Part shown: piece by piece, positions 37,439 to 48,215 of the stretch
Layout: each line of letters starts with the position of its first letter
How positions within the stretch are numbered: position 1 is the first letter of the stretch
DNA from: Stenocarpella maydis
Lineage: Eukaryota > Ascomycota > Sordariomycetes > Diaporthales > Diaporthaceae
Direction: 5' to 3'
DNA length: 64,000 bases
NCBI GenBank assembly: GCA_002270565.1
Contig: NQMI01000043.1
Span: 214,783 to 278,782 of the forward strand
The notes under the pieces: generated by a model
Databases searched by the model: none
The model's input: only the letters and a program-made list of their open reading frames with translations
Told to the model about the DNA's origin: nothing
Translations under genes and position numbers: made by a program

Positions 37439-40400
37439 ATGGCTGCTGCAGACGATCTCATCAGCTTCGATGTGATCGAAGCCCACAAGGAGAACATTCA
37501 GGCCCTCCCCAGCGGCCGATCCGCAAAAAAGCTGGCCGAGACCTTGTCCCCTTTGGCAGCACCAACGTCAAAGTCGGCGAGACCAGCGCTACAGAGCCTT
37601 GCCACACCAACACCGACCGACACAAAAACCATCAACGACTGCATCCGTGCCGAGTACGAGGCCGAGATTGCCAGCATCGCAGACGCCGACGACCCTCTTG
37701 ACGTATATGACCGCTATGTCCACTGGATTCTCGACGCGTACCCCTCTGCGCAGGCGACCCCCGCATCGCAACTCCACACCGTGCTTGAGCGAGCGACCAA
37801 GGCGTTCGTCAGCGCGCCCCAGTACAAGAACGACCCTCGCTACCTAAAGCTATGGCTTCTCTACACATCCTTCTTTGCCGACTCGCCGCGAGAGACCTTC
37901 CTCTTCCTGGCCAGGCATGGGATCGGTGAGACGCTCGCTCTGTTCTACGAGGAGTACGCGGCCTGGCTGGAAGGCGCAGGAAGATGGGCTCAAGCCGAGG
38001 AAGTCTATAAGCTGGGCATCGAGAGGGAGGCGCGACCCACAGCGAGAATCGTCAGAAAGTTTGGCGAGTTTGAGCAGCGTCGGTCGGCGCAGCCTGAGGA
38101 CGTCGGCCCTTCTAGCCCTGCTCTCCCAACGGTCAGACCTGCGCTGGCAGCAAAGGTTGACCCTTTCGCAGCCACTGAGCGAGACCCCCAAGCCCCGACT
38201 CAGGCTGGTGGGCTCGGCGGGCAGAAACCTAAGTCATCCAAGTCGAAGCTACAGATTTTCTCGGACGCGGATGCGGCCCCGCCTTCCGTCATGGGCTCGC
38301 AGGGGTCCATTTCGAAGGGTTGGGATTCAATTGGGTCGCTAGCGGACAGAAAGAAAGAGAACGAGATGGAACCTAAGCCGTGGGCAGGCCAGACTCTACA
38401 GGCGGGTGGCAAGAAGAGCAGCGGGCCGAAGATGTCTGTGTTCAGGGATCCGGTGAGTCTCCCCGTGTCCAAATGTTTCCATCATAGCTGTTTGTTGATC
38501 GAACATCAGGACTAATTGTTTTTTTGGCCGCCTGGCCTGTTGTATCGTATCAGTTAAAGTCTCAGCTTTCCAAATCACATATCACGATTGCTCCATCGCA
38601 ATACCAAGTGACCGTGAATCCTTCCAATGGCAAGAAGGAGCGAGTTTTTGTTGACCTGCAGGCCGTCTATCCTAGCCCTGAAGTCCCGGGTACTGAGCTT
38701 GGTTTTGAGGAGGTCTGGGCAGCAAACCGCGGCTGGCTGGACCGGTCATGGAAGAGAAATGACCTAGTCTGCGGAAGTGCTCCAAAGGATATCAAGCACA
38801 GTGCGTCAGTCCAGCCTCGAGGAGAGGCAGCGAAGCTGGTTGTCCGACAGGACATCGTTACGCTGGATGAGAACGGACGGCTTCCGGACCAGCACCGCGC
38901 AGGAAGGAAAAAGAAAACGGCTGAAGTCAATGAGACACAGATCAGTAGGTGGACGACCCGGTACATCTTGAGTATGTGATCAACTAACCCCGAGCAGTCA
39001 AGGTGAAGCTGGACTCGCCGACCGGACCCAAGACCTTGAAGAAAAAACAGGCCGCGGAGCCGACGATGACCATGCACACCAGGGCTGCCACTGATGACAT
39101 TTATGACATCTTCAACGCCCCACTCAAACGCCCGTCTGATGAAGCAGATGAGAACGCAGATGATGATGAATATGAGACAGACAGCAACTATACCACGAGC
39201 GTAGGGGAAAGCACCTGCAGGACTCGACAGATCACCACCAGCGAGGCCGGTGATACTGATGATCAAGCAGCCCAGGACGAGGAGATGTCAGATGCCAAAA
39301 GTGTCAGTGGGTGGTCCGAATTCTCCGCAGGACGACACATCCCTAGCATCGATCGGGATGACGACCAAGACGATGACGACCGGTCTATCTTGTCGGATCT
39401 GATCAACATTCGTGATGCAGACCCGTCTTTGGCATTCACCGAGCATACCATCACTGCGCCTGAATTCATTGATGACGAGGAGGTCGAGGACCTCGATACT
39501 CCAATGTACGACATGTCTCCACCTAGGACGCGGACAACATTCGTTCCGGTGCCTCCGGAGGACTACGTCGCCGTGACAAGGACATATAGGGACCCTGTTG
39601 AGATGGCTAATAATCGCCTCCCCTTTATGACACCCATCACAGAGAAAACCGAGTCATCACTGAAGGTTGATTCTGAAGACCATGGCCGCTACGGCGCCAT
39701 CAAGACTCCTAGCAGGAAGTATGGCGCCTCACCGCGAGGGGTTGATGAGGATGTTTCAATGAGCAGCAGCCCTCTGGAGGAAGTGATCCATGAGGCCTTC
39801 TCTCCCGTTAAACATATTTCACTGCCTCTGCTTCCCAAATCAAGACCAGGCCTGACGCCAAAGACGGACGCAAAGGCAGCATCTACCAAAGGTCCCATCG
39901 TGAGGGAAGCCCAGTGCAACCCTGTAGACGACGATATTCGCAACAAGATCCTCGAGGAGACGCAACCACCCTTGAGTTCTTGTCCCGGGTTTTACGACCA
40001 CCGATCCGAGAATTATGGGAGAGGGGGTGAGATCCGCAAGTTTGTCAAAGCATGCAGAAGCAGCAGGAACAGTACAGACAGGGCAGCTCACCTTGCTGCC
40101 TCGCCTGTCATACGTCTCCCCGGAGTCGAGGCCGAGTACACGCTCAAGAAGGAGCTTGGGGCTGGGGCCTTTGCACCGGTCTATTTGGTCGAGAACTCCC
40201 TACCTGACGATCCAGGAGATGAGGAGGGTCCGGCGTTTACGGGGATGGGAGCTTTCACTCTCACACATAACCAGCGCAGGCGCCTCGAGGCACTCAAGAT
40301 GGAGACGCCTCCTAGCGCTTGGGAATTCCACATGATGCGGCTTGCCCACACGCGTCTCGGCCCACAGCACCGCGCAACAACCTCCCTCTCCTGCGCACTC

Positions 40401-41171
40401 GAGATGCACCTCTACCAAGACGAGGGGTTCCTGCTCCTCCCGTTCCATCCTTACGGCACGCTCCTTGATGTGGTCAACATCTTCCGCGCGGAGTCTTCAG
40501 GCGTCATGGACGAGATCCTCGCCATGTTCTTCACCATCGAGCTGTTCCGAACCGTCGAGGCCCTGCATTCGAAGCAGATCCTGCACGGCGACCTCAAGGC
40601 CGACAACTGCCTCCTGCGCCTCGGAGGCGAGGCCGTGAGTGCGCAGTGGCGGGCGGACGGCGCCCGGGGCTGGAGCTCCCGCGGTGTGACGCTGATCGAC
40701 TTCGGCCGGGGTATCGACATGCGGGCCTTTGTGCCCGAGGTGCAATTTGTAGCGGACTGGAAGACAACGGCTCAGGACTGCGCCGAGATACGTGAGGGCC
40801 GCCCGTGGACCTGGCAGATTGACTACCACGGCCTGGCGGGAATCATCCACTGCCTGCTGTTCGGCAAGTACATCGAGACGGTCAGGTGTGACGCCGGTGG
40901 GCTCGGGACGCAGGCCGGCAGCAGGTACAAGATCAGGGAGGGCCTCAAGAGGTACTGGCAGACCGAGATCTGGGGCGAGTGCTTCGAGATGTTGCTCAAC
41001 CCGGGCGGGCGGGCAGGTGATGAGGATGATGGGCAGATGCCGCTGCTGAGGGGCATGAAGGCAGTGAGGGAGCGGATGGAGGTGTGGCTTGAGGGCAACT
41101 GCGAGAAGGGCGCGGGCCTGAGGGCTCTGCTCGGTAGGGTAGAGGCTGTTGCAAAGGCTAGGAGGGTGTGA
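37439..41171 (+). CDS. BUB1: BUB1/MAD3-type spindle checkpoint protein kinase (undivided MAD-BUB)
   Basis: Spindle assembly checkpoint kinase acting at kinetochores with BUB3. Exons 37439-38452, 38554-38944 and 38998-41171 give 1192 residues. The N-terminus has a KEN box (AHKENIQ, residues 17-19) and the BUB1/MAD3 TPR domain (DDPLDVYDRYVHWILDAYP, YLKLWLLYTSFF, ALFYEEYAAWLE). A second KEN box lies at 306-308 (RKKENEMEPKPW). A long acidic linker follows. The kinase domain starts at YTLKKELGAGAFAPVYLVE, with Lys about 902 (LEALKMETPPSAWEF), HGDLKADN catalytic loop (Asp about 1000) and DFG at about 1036 (LIDFGRGID). All catalytic residues are present. MAD3 hallmarks (two KEN boxes) and an intact kinase in one protein indicate that this fungus has one gene doing both jobs. 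Confidence 0.95.
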
Positions 41172-41504
41172 TGGCTCTCCTGGAGGCTGACGCACATTTG
41201 TTGAGCATGAGGATCACGGTCTTGGCATTGAAAAGTTTTACATGGCGCCAGCGGCACTTGGATCGGGCTTCTCATTTTGTTTTCTTCATCCAGGTCTTCA
41301 TGAAGTTTTGTTGGTTCTCGTTGTCCCTGCCGTGCAGTGTTAACACACGCAAATATACCCTTTCCTAGCGTTTATACAGAACCTGACTGGCATATCAAAA
41401 CCTCCTCTGTCGTCATATGTACAGCTCGTCACGACTGACTTGTCTTTCCCAACCGAGCGCCAATGCCAGCTAACATGAATCTCAGAGGCAAGAAGTGGGC
41501 GCAC
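41172..41504. other. Convergent 3' region, BUB1 / APN1
   Basis: 333 bp between two stop codons in tail-to-tail genes. No strong hairpin or other feature seen. Confidence 0.5.
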
Positions 41505-42962
41505 TTACTCGCTGTCCTCGTCGTCCGAGGAGGCCTTCTTGCCCTTCTTCTTGGTCCCTTTCTTGCTGTCCTTGGCAGCCTTCTTGTCGACCTGATCCTG
41601 GATCTTCTTGCGCTCGCCCTCGCCCCTGGCCGACAACTCCCTCTCCTTCGCCCTGAACTCGCCGCCCTCCGGGTCCGCCCCGATGAGCCACTCCAGCAGC
41701 TTGATCTCGTCGGCCCACACCTGCTTGTCCTCGACCATCTTGCCGTCCTCCCCCTTCCTGTCGATGGGCGTCTCCAGCACCATGGGCAGGCCCTGGAACC
41801 CCTCGTAGTTCATGACGTTGTGGAACGCGCCCAAGCCCAGGAACCCGGTCCCGATGTTGGCGTGCAGGTCGCGGTGCGACCCGAAGGGGGCCTTGCTGTC
41901 GTTGAGGTGTAGCGCCCGCAAGTACCGCAGCCCCACCACGCGGTCGAACTCGGCCATGGTGGCGGCGAAGGCCTCGGGCGTGCGGAGGTCGTAGCCCGCC
42001 GCGAAGGCGTGGCACGTGTCGATGCACACGCCGACGCGCGACTTGTCCGAGACGCCGGCGATGATGTCGCGCAGGTCCTCGAACCGCCCGCCGACGATGT
42101 TGCCGTGCCCGCACATGTTCTCGAGGACCGTCACGGCCGAGGAGGTCGCGCCGTGGGCGCGGTTCAGCTGCGCCGCGATGCGCCCGCAGGCCGAGGCCAT
42201 GGTCTCGCCGCCCGTGGACCCCGGGTGGAAGTTGTACAGCCTGATGCCCAGGGCGTCGCACCGGCGGAGGTCGTCGACAAAGTTGTCGTAGGCCTGGTCC
42301 GCCTTGGCCTTGTCGGCCTGGGCGAGGTTCACGAGGTAGGACCCGTGCGGGAGGACGTGGCGGGCCTGGTCGTAGTCTTGGGCCTTGGCGGCGGCGTGGA
42401 AGGCGTCGCGGTCGTCGTCCTTTAGGGCCGGGGAGGCCCATTTCCGCTGAGACTTGAGGAAGAGGGCGAAGGCGTTGGCGCCGATGTGTGCGGCATTCTG
42501 GATGGAGTTTTGGCAGCCTTTGGGGGGAGGGCATCACGTTCGTTAGCGGGCATGGACGGAAGGATGGAGAGCGGACCGGAAGAGTTGTTGCAGACCTCCT
42601 GCGCCGCTGACGTGCGCGCCGATGTACATTGGCCGCTTGAGGGAGCTCACGGCCGTCCTGTCGGCGAGCGGCATGGCCTCTGCATCTCTCTCCTTCTTGG
42701 TCCTCCGCTTCTTGGGCTTGTCCCTGTCGTCCTGTTCCGCCTCGTTGTGGCTGTCGCACTCGTGCAACTCGTCCTCGGTGTCGTCGGCTGCCTTGCGCTT
42801 CCTGCCCGCCGTCTTCTTCTTGGGCGTGGGAGCCTCAGCTTTGGTCTTGGTGACCGTGGCCCTGGCCCTGGCTGCTGCGCTGTTGACTTTCTGGACGACT
42901 TCCTTGCCGACTTGAACGGCCGTGGCGGCGGCCTTCTTCTGGGGCGGCGTCCTTGGAGGCAT
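41505..42962 (-). CDS. APN1: DNA-(apurinic/apyrimidinic site) endonuclease IV (APN1)
   Basis: Zinc-dependent AP endonuclease of base excision repair, acting in nucleus and possibly mitochondria. Exons 42962-42596 and 42517-41505 give 459 residues. A basic N-terminal tail of ~110 residues (KPKKRRTKKE looks like a nuclear signal) precedes the TIM barrel. Family motifs: MYIGAHVSGAGG, LYNFHPGST, VLENMCGHGN, GVCIDTCHAFAAGYD, ALHLNDSKAPFGSHRDLHANIG. A Lys/Ser/Asp-rich tail (GTKKKGKKASSDDEDSE) ends it. The intron lies just after GAHVSGAGG and its donor reads GTCTGC, not GTRNGT. It is chosen because it restores QNSIQNAAHIGANAF in phase. GAGTAAGTG at the stop resembles a donor, so an alternative C-terminus is possible. 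Confidence 0.93.
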
Positions 42963-43534
42963 TTGTGTCTTCAGATGGAGACCACTGATGGTTTGATGGG
43001 GGAGCCAAGACCAACGCTGTGGTAGAATGTCGATTGCGCCGAGGGTAAAGTCAGAGGAGACGAGACGAGTTGAGATCCTTGTCGACGCGCGCACGATCAG
43101 GACGCGACTGCACGTGTTGCTGCAGTGGCGATCCTGCTTGGCAATTAGACTTCTAGGGAGCGAAGCTTCCGCTCTGCAGCTTGATCCACCTCCACCGACG
43201 ACGGCCACGAGAGAAAGACCAGTAGCTGGTTGGTTTTCTCATCTCTGCGATTTAGTCGCATTATGTGTCACTCACTTTCACTTGAAGTCCTGGTGACAGA
43301 CCCGCTATTCTCTAGGTATTGATAGGTACCTAGGTACTTAAGTACACAGCTGGACGGGACTCCAAACGGAGGGTCAACAGGTACCTAGTAGAAATTGTTA
43401 TAATCTTCTCAGCCATCCGGCATGTCTGATAACGCATATCCCGTTCAAGGCAGATACATTGACGCTGTCAATGTGGTGTTCCTGATGTTACAGTATGAGA
43501 TCCGAAATGAATGTGGATGCACGCCGGTTTAAAC
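42963..43534. other. APN1 promoter and edge of the repeat island
   Basis: Unique GC-normal DNA passing at about 43310-43400 through several GGTACCTAGGTAC-type palindromes into repeat DNA. No gene seen. Confidence 0.5.
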
Positions 43535-43712
43535 CCCACAGGAAGATATCATGGGGGAATGTGTTCCATTGAAGGGTATCCCACAAAGGAATCCAGGAAG
43601 ATGGAAAATATCTGACTAGAAGATGTCGGACTGGAGGGTGTCCCAGAGGGGGGTATCCCACCCATAACACCCACTAGAGGATATCAGACGGGAGGTTATT
43701 CCAGAAGAGAGA
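43535..43712. repeat. Degenerate ~30 bp minisatellite
   Basis: Imperfect units such as AGATGTCGGACTGGAGGGTG, GGATATCAGACGGGAGGTTA and AGATATCATGGGGGAATGTG recur with GTCCCAGAGG / ATTCCAGAAG endings, mixed with GGTATCCCAC blocks. The units are too diverged to set a clear copy number. Confidence 0.55.
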
Positions 43713-43931
43713 AGTACATTAAAGTTTAAAAAATTACTATCAAACTTCAGCTATAATAATTAACAAGAACTTATCTTGGGACTTAAAATAGACAAATAAT
43801 ATATTAAGTTAAATTTTAAATTAAGTATAACTATAAAACTCTTTTCAAAAAAGAAATTACTAAGAGTAATATCTCGACCCTTTAGAAAGTTAGAATATTT
43901 AGTTCTAATATAGAAATAAGACTGGATATAG

Positions 43932-44017
43932 CCTACTCGGTATGAGTCGAACACACAATCTTCAGAGATGGTTATTTCAACCGAAATCTGACGCCTTAGC
44001 CATTAGGCCACGAGGCC
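43932..44017 (-). tRNA. tRNA-Arg (anticodon TCG) with intron, 3' acceptor strand damaged (possible pseudogene)
   Basis: The minus strand begins GGCCTCGTGGCCTAATGGCT (acceptor and D-arm). It then has AAGGCG, the anticodon stem TCAGA, loop TTTCGG, a ~13 nt intron (TTGAAATAACCAT) in the usual place after position 37, the stem TCTGA, a variable loop and a T-arm GTGTG-TTCGACT-CATAC. Without the intron it is 73 nt, the correct size. The 3' acceptor strand CGAGTAG pairs only four of seven positions with GGCCTCG, and the T-arm contains a wobble. The gene lies where RIP-type decay begins. It may be inactive or a relic. Confidence 0.7.
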
Positions 44018-44950
44018 GGTGAGAGGTTGGAATTGGAAAAATAGAGGGGGTCATAATGCGGAGCCAGGCAGGTGGGGTGAGCTTACAGACTTTGCAAGCG
44101 GAGCTGAGCTGCACGTACAGTTGTACAAGCTTTATGGGGCGGGTCTTTAAATCGGATTGGGGTATTATTGTATGCCGGGAGTGGTGCGGGCGGACAAAGG
44201 AAACCCGCTTTGGAATCCTAGAGACTGTGTGTCTATAGCCAGAACTACCATTCGCAGCATCCAAGCATCTTATAGCACTTGACAGAGCTTCCAGTGCTTA
44301 GGCCTTGCCTTTTGAGGCCATTATCCTCCTGGACTAAGCCTGATAGCACATAGGCAGCATAGGCATACTGGACGAGACGTATTCGTGAACATGCCCGGCT
44401 TGAAAACCGGTCGGCTGTCGGGGCTGCCAAGTCCGTCCGCCCGGGACGCCGAACAACAAACAAGTAGTCCGGCAGTACAGCACCCTTCATAGAGGCTTGC
44501 ATAAAACATCGTGTGCAGGACGAAATTGAGATTTACCTTGTGCAACAGTGTCCACTGGATTTAGTATCAGCTGAGTGAGTTGTGAGACGGGCACTACGTC
44601 GAAATAGCATATAGGCGCAAGTTGACTGTAGAATATGTTGATTTTCGTCAAGAGTCGCCTAGTCTAAAAGGAAGCTATCGCCAGAGGCCATAGCGACTGG
44701 AGGGCTATTTGTAGGCAGCAGGGGCTGCTGGCTGACTTATCGATAAGGGTCCACAGCCTAGCAACCACGCAGCAAATTGGTTCAGGACCGCTTCCCACAG
44801 AGTGGCCTCGTATAGGGCCACTTCCTATAGGATTGCCTTTCTATAAGGTGAGACGGATCTCTTATGGTTGCCCATGTCTATAATCCTCAGATATATGATT
44901 GCATATAAGTAGAGAACGATAGTTCATCCCAGCAGTAAGTCCAGGGTCTT
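44018..44950. other. Mixed DNA at the left edge of the repeat island
   Basis: GC-normal at first, AT-rich further right. A paired-looking CGGCTTGAAAACCGG hairpin stands near 44398. No ORF with family features. It may include an unrecognised LTR or short element; I cannot define ends. Confidence 0.4.
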
Positions 44951-45488
44951 CCTCTATATAATGACCGGTTAAGTTTTAACTCTATAGGTATAATGATCAG
45001 AGGGTTTCCGAGTACGTTAAACCTGGAAGATCAAGAGTTTATGTTCGGAATACATTATTAGGCGGTTATTAAGCAATATTATTAACTAACAATAATCACT
45101 AGCTGTAAGGCTATCCAATACTAGGATTAACTACTTAAATTAACGACTAAAGAGTCTATTCCATAAAAGCTATCTACTATAGTGATAACCATATCCTTAT
45201 ATATTCCTAACTCTTCAGTTGCTCATTGCTGCTCATTAATCTTAGATAAGCACTTACAGCCATTGCTCGTTACTACTCATTAATCTTAGATGAGCACTTA
45301 CAGCCGTTGCTCATTACTGCTCATTGATCTTGGATAAGCATTTGTGGGTCCGCAGCCCTAACCCTGGCCCTTGGGTAGGTAATGCTGACTTAGCAGTTGG
45401 GGTTCTGCAGGGTCGTGTCGTAGCATTTGCCCTGGGTGCCTGGGTCCTCAAATGGGTCCCCAGGGTGCCATTATATTAGCTTATAACA
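44951..45488 (-). mobile_element. Probable 3' LTR of the degraded Ty3/gypsy element
   Basis: Read on the minus strand, a purine-rich tract (TAAGGAGGGAGATAG, 45503-45489) is followed directly by TGTTATAAGCTAATATAATG, the classical PPT/LTR junction. The presumed U3 holds three 44 bp tandem units (45218-45349) and a TATA box (GGAATATATAAGGATATGG). The outer end is not defined; ~44951 is a guess. It lies downstream of the gypsy integrase in the right orientation. Confidence 0.6.
45218..45349. repeat. Three tandem 44 bp units
   Basis: Units start at 45218, 45262 and 45306 (GTTGCTCATTGCTGCTCATT and variants). Differences are mainly C/T and G/A. The array lies in the putative U3 of the gypsy LTR and could be an enhancer-like repeat. 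Confidence 0.85.
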
Positions 45489-45560
45489 CTATCTCCCTCC
45501 TTACTTCTTTTGTCCTCAAAAGTGCTCCGTAAGTTATTTTATTCATCCATATTATTATTC

Positions 45561-46235
45561 ATGTCTTCCTAATTCATTATATTATCTAGAGTCCGAGGTT
45601 TATAAGTTAAAAAGAATCCTGCTGCTGGTTTGTTTAAGAAGCGCCAAGCTTGTCTTAATTATTACGCCTTTATTAAGCGGTGCGGTTATAAGGTTTCTCC
45701 ATATTCTCATTATTTATTAAAAGACCTTATCTATAAGATGATTAATTCAGTAGAGAGCTATTTATAGTGCACCAAGCATGGTTATTCATATAATGCAATG
45801 CATACACTAGTATCTTCTTATAGGTATTCTTAATTCCTTCCATGAAGTATTTGCCTTATTTTACTCATTTTTTCTGCAATATCTTATATTACTAACAAGT
45901 TAGCTAAGCTGGATAGTTGTAAGATTAAGGAGGAGGAGCGTTTAGCCAAAATCCAGGCTCGCTTAAATAAATCCCTAGCTCATTTGGCTTATTTAAAGAA
46001 GCAAAAATGTTTTCTTTAGGAGAAAGGGGTGAAGCTAGTAAATAAAGGTTTGGCTAAGGAGGAGCGGGCTCATACTACTAAAGTAGTGCAGGAGGTTGTA
46101 TCTACTAAGGGGTCTCTTTCTAATCCTTATTTTAATTGGAATTCTATAAGTGCTGGAAATACAGTAATAGATTGGTCCGGTTTTTTAGTTAAGGGTGAAG
46201 GAAATGCGCCTATAGGTAGCTTATCTAGTTCCTAA
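45561..46235 (+). pseudogene. Antisense ORF inside the gypsy element, coiled-coil protein, RIP-degraded
   Basis: A plus-strand frame from ATG 45561 to TAA 46235 (about 224 codons) is interrupted by several stops (for example TAG at 46017, after CFL) of the kind C-to-T changes make from CAG/CAA/CGA. It reads as a real protein: an N-terminal Lys/Arg-rich part with residues spaced like decayed cysteines (KKRQACLNYYAFIKRCGYK). A charged coiled coil follows (EEERLAKIQARLNKSLAHL, AYLKKQK), then a polar tail that is open for 68 codons. It sits between integrase and 3' LTR, opposite to pol. I recall similar basic-plus-coiled-coil ORFs near fungal gypsy elements but cannot name a family. Confidence 0.55.
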
Positions 46236-46559
46236 TTTTTATCTTCTAATATCCCTAGACTAATGGTATTTTCTTTAAATAGTAGCTAATTTAATTATTT
46301 AGCTAGGTAATATTTACCTTTACTTATATTCTTAGTTTTAAAACTTTCCAGAAGTTTCTTACTATTGCTAAGGTTTTATTCTAGTTCCTATACATTTTTG
46401 CTTAAGTTATACCCTTTCCACTTAATAAAGTATTCCATTATTCCTTAGTATTATCTAGAGTCTATAATTCTTTCTACTTTATACTCCTTATTATATTTAT
46501 TAAGAGTTTCAATCTATATTTTAAGTTTTGCATCCTTAGGTGCTAGTTCTAAGAGTGAG

Positions 46560-47645
46560 ATATAAAAAACTAGGTATTATTTTATTCCATTAGATAACGA
46601 AAGTTCATAGTTAGTATTTAAAAGTTTTGAAATTTTAAAGAGGCTGATTTTTTATAGTTAAGCTTATTGCTAAGTTGCTTGGTTTTAATATTTTGGTGGA
46701 GAAGATAAACCTTATCTCCCTCCTTAAGAATTAGTCCCTTAATTTTTTTCTGGTTTGTATATTTCATTATTTATTCCTATATAAAGGAGAGTTCTATTTG
46801 GATATCTTTTTAAATTTATCTGATTTATATTGCTTTCTAGTCTGCTGATTCCGCTAGGGTATTATCTAGTAGTAATTTATAATATGCCTATAGTTTATAT
46901 CCATAGAGTGTAAAGAAAGATGACTGTTTAGTTATGCTAGTAGTTGCGCTATTATAGGCAAACTATACTAGTGGTATCAGTTTAACCCAATTATCCTATA
47001 ATTAGTTAATATAGTATTAGAGGTATTATTCTATAATCTAGTTAATTTATTCTATTTATCCATTTATTTGCGGATATACTATTATTAAGAGCTTATGCTT
47101 TACTCTAAGTTGCTTTATTAGTAACTTCCAGAAGTTTAATATAAAAAGCTTATCTCTATCTAAGATAATTTTATATAGCATTCTATAGTTGCTTATAACG
47201 ATTTATAAGAATATATATGTAAGTTCTTCTATAGTGCTGGCTTCCTTATATAGTATGAAGTATGCATACTTGCTCAGTCTATAAACCATTACTAGAATAC
47301 TGTCATACAGTACTCCAATTAAGGATTCTTATAAGAAAGGTAGCTTAATAATAAAGTTCAGGCTAATGGATAACTATATAGCCATGGGTACTAGTAAGGG
47401 TTTTAACAATCCATATGGTTTATATCTGGAGGCCTTGTTTTTATTATATGAGTTGCATTTACTAATAATATCTTAAACTTTCTTTTTAAAGTTAGGGATC
47501 TAGTAATTCCACTAAATTCTTTTAATTATTGCTGCAACACCTTAGTAGCCATATACTAGTACTTTATATATTTCCATAATTAACTTATCTTATTCTTTTC
47601 GATTAGTGAGTATTTTTCTGGTTTGGAAATTAACTCTAATTATAC
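46560..47645 (-). mobile_element. Ty3/gypsy integrase remnant
   Basis: The minus strand reads, through many stops, the order of a gypsy integrase: a zinc-finger end (ISKCNSYNKNKASRYKPYG) and the catalytic core (VLYDSILVMVYRLSKYAYFI, where the first Asp survives in YDSILV and the D of DRL has changed). It continues with NYRMLYKIILDRDKLF, YPQINGQIE and FAYNSATTSITK, then a basic tail (LKEGDKVYLL). Stops and changes fit RIP. The solo LTR at 47661 separates it from RT/RNase H. Confidence 0.8.
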
Positions 47646-47660
47646 CATTAAGTTCCCAGT

Positions 47661-48210
47661 TGTTAAACGGAACCGCTCAGCAAGGAGTTACCCTAGACTT
47701 TGTACAAGGAGTTACCCTAGACTTGCGAGTCAGGCGATTTTCGCTAAGTACGCCCAGTGCGTGCGTGACGCAAGATGAGTTTAGTGGCCGTGAGTCGATT
47801 ATTTTGGCCTGCATTTGCACCTTAATTTAGACCTCTGCATTACCCTTATTTCTTACCCAAAAAGTATATAACTTAGTGCATTGGATAGCTTGATTTCTGA
47901 AGTTTATATGTACTTAATTTGGGCATTGCTAGGGCTATGGTTGGCTAGTTGCTTGGAACCAAAGATGGTGTGTTGGAAGGGCGAATTTTCCGGCATTTGC
48001 AAATTTGCACCAGAGCCTACCGCAGCGTGCCCGCGGGTGAGACGACGTCGGAGGGTATATAAGGAGGGCTTACAGAAGCCCAACTTAATTCAATACAAAG
48101 TTGTCCAGACCATTGTCAATCGTCCCAATTCGCCTCAGAGCACCATACTACGACCCTGCCGAAACACACACACTGAACTGAATGCTATTTTATAGCACAA
48201 ATTCATCAGA
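47661..48210 (+). mobile_element. Solo LTR of the copia family, copy 2
   Basis: 550 bp, same ends as copy 1, flanked by a perfect 5 bp target-site duplication CCAGT (47656-47660 and 48211-48215). It carries only two AAGGAGTTACCCTAGACTT units and lacks the GGGCGTTGGTACTCC segment seen in the other copies. It interrupts the degraded gypsy pol between RNase H and integrase and is far less AT-rich than that host. Confidence 0.93.
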
Positions 48211-48215
48211 CCAGT

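Noticed and set aside
44398..44412. tRNA-like GC-rich hairpin
   Set aside because: No D-arm, T-arm or box A/B sequences around it.
45218..45349. CRISPR-like regular repeats
   Set aside because: Three contiguous 44 bp units without spacers in a eukaryotic LTR; an ordinary tandem repeat.
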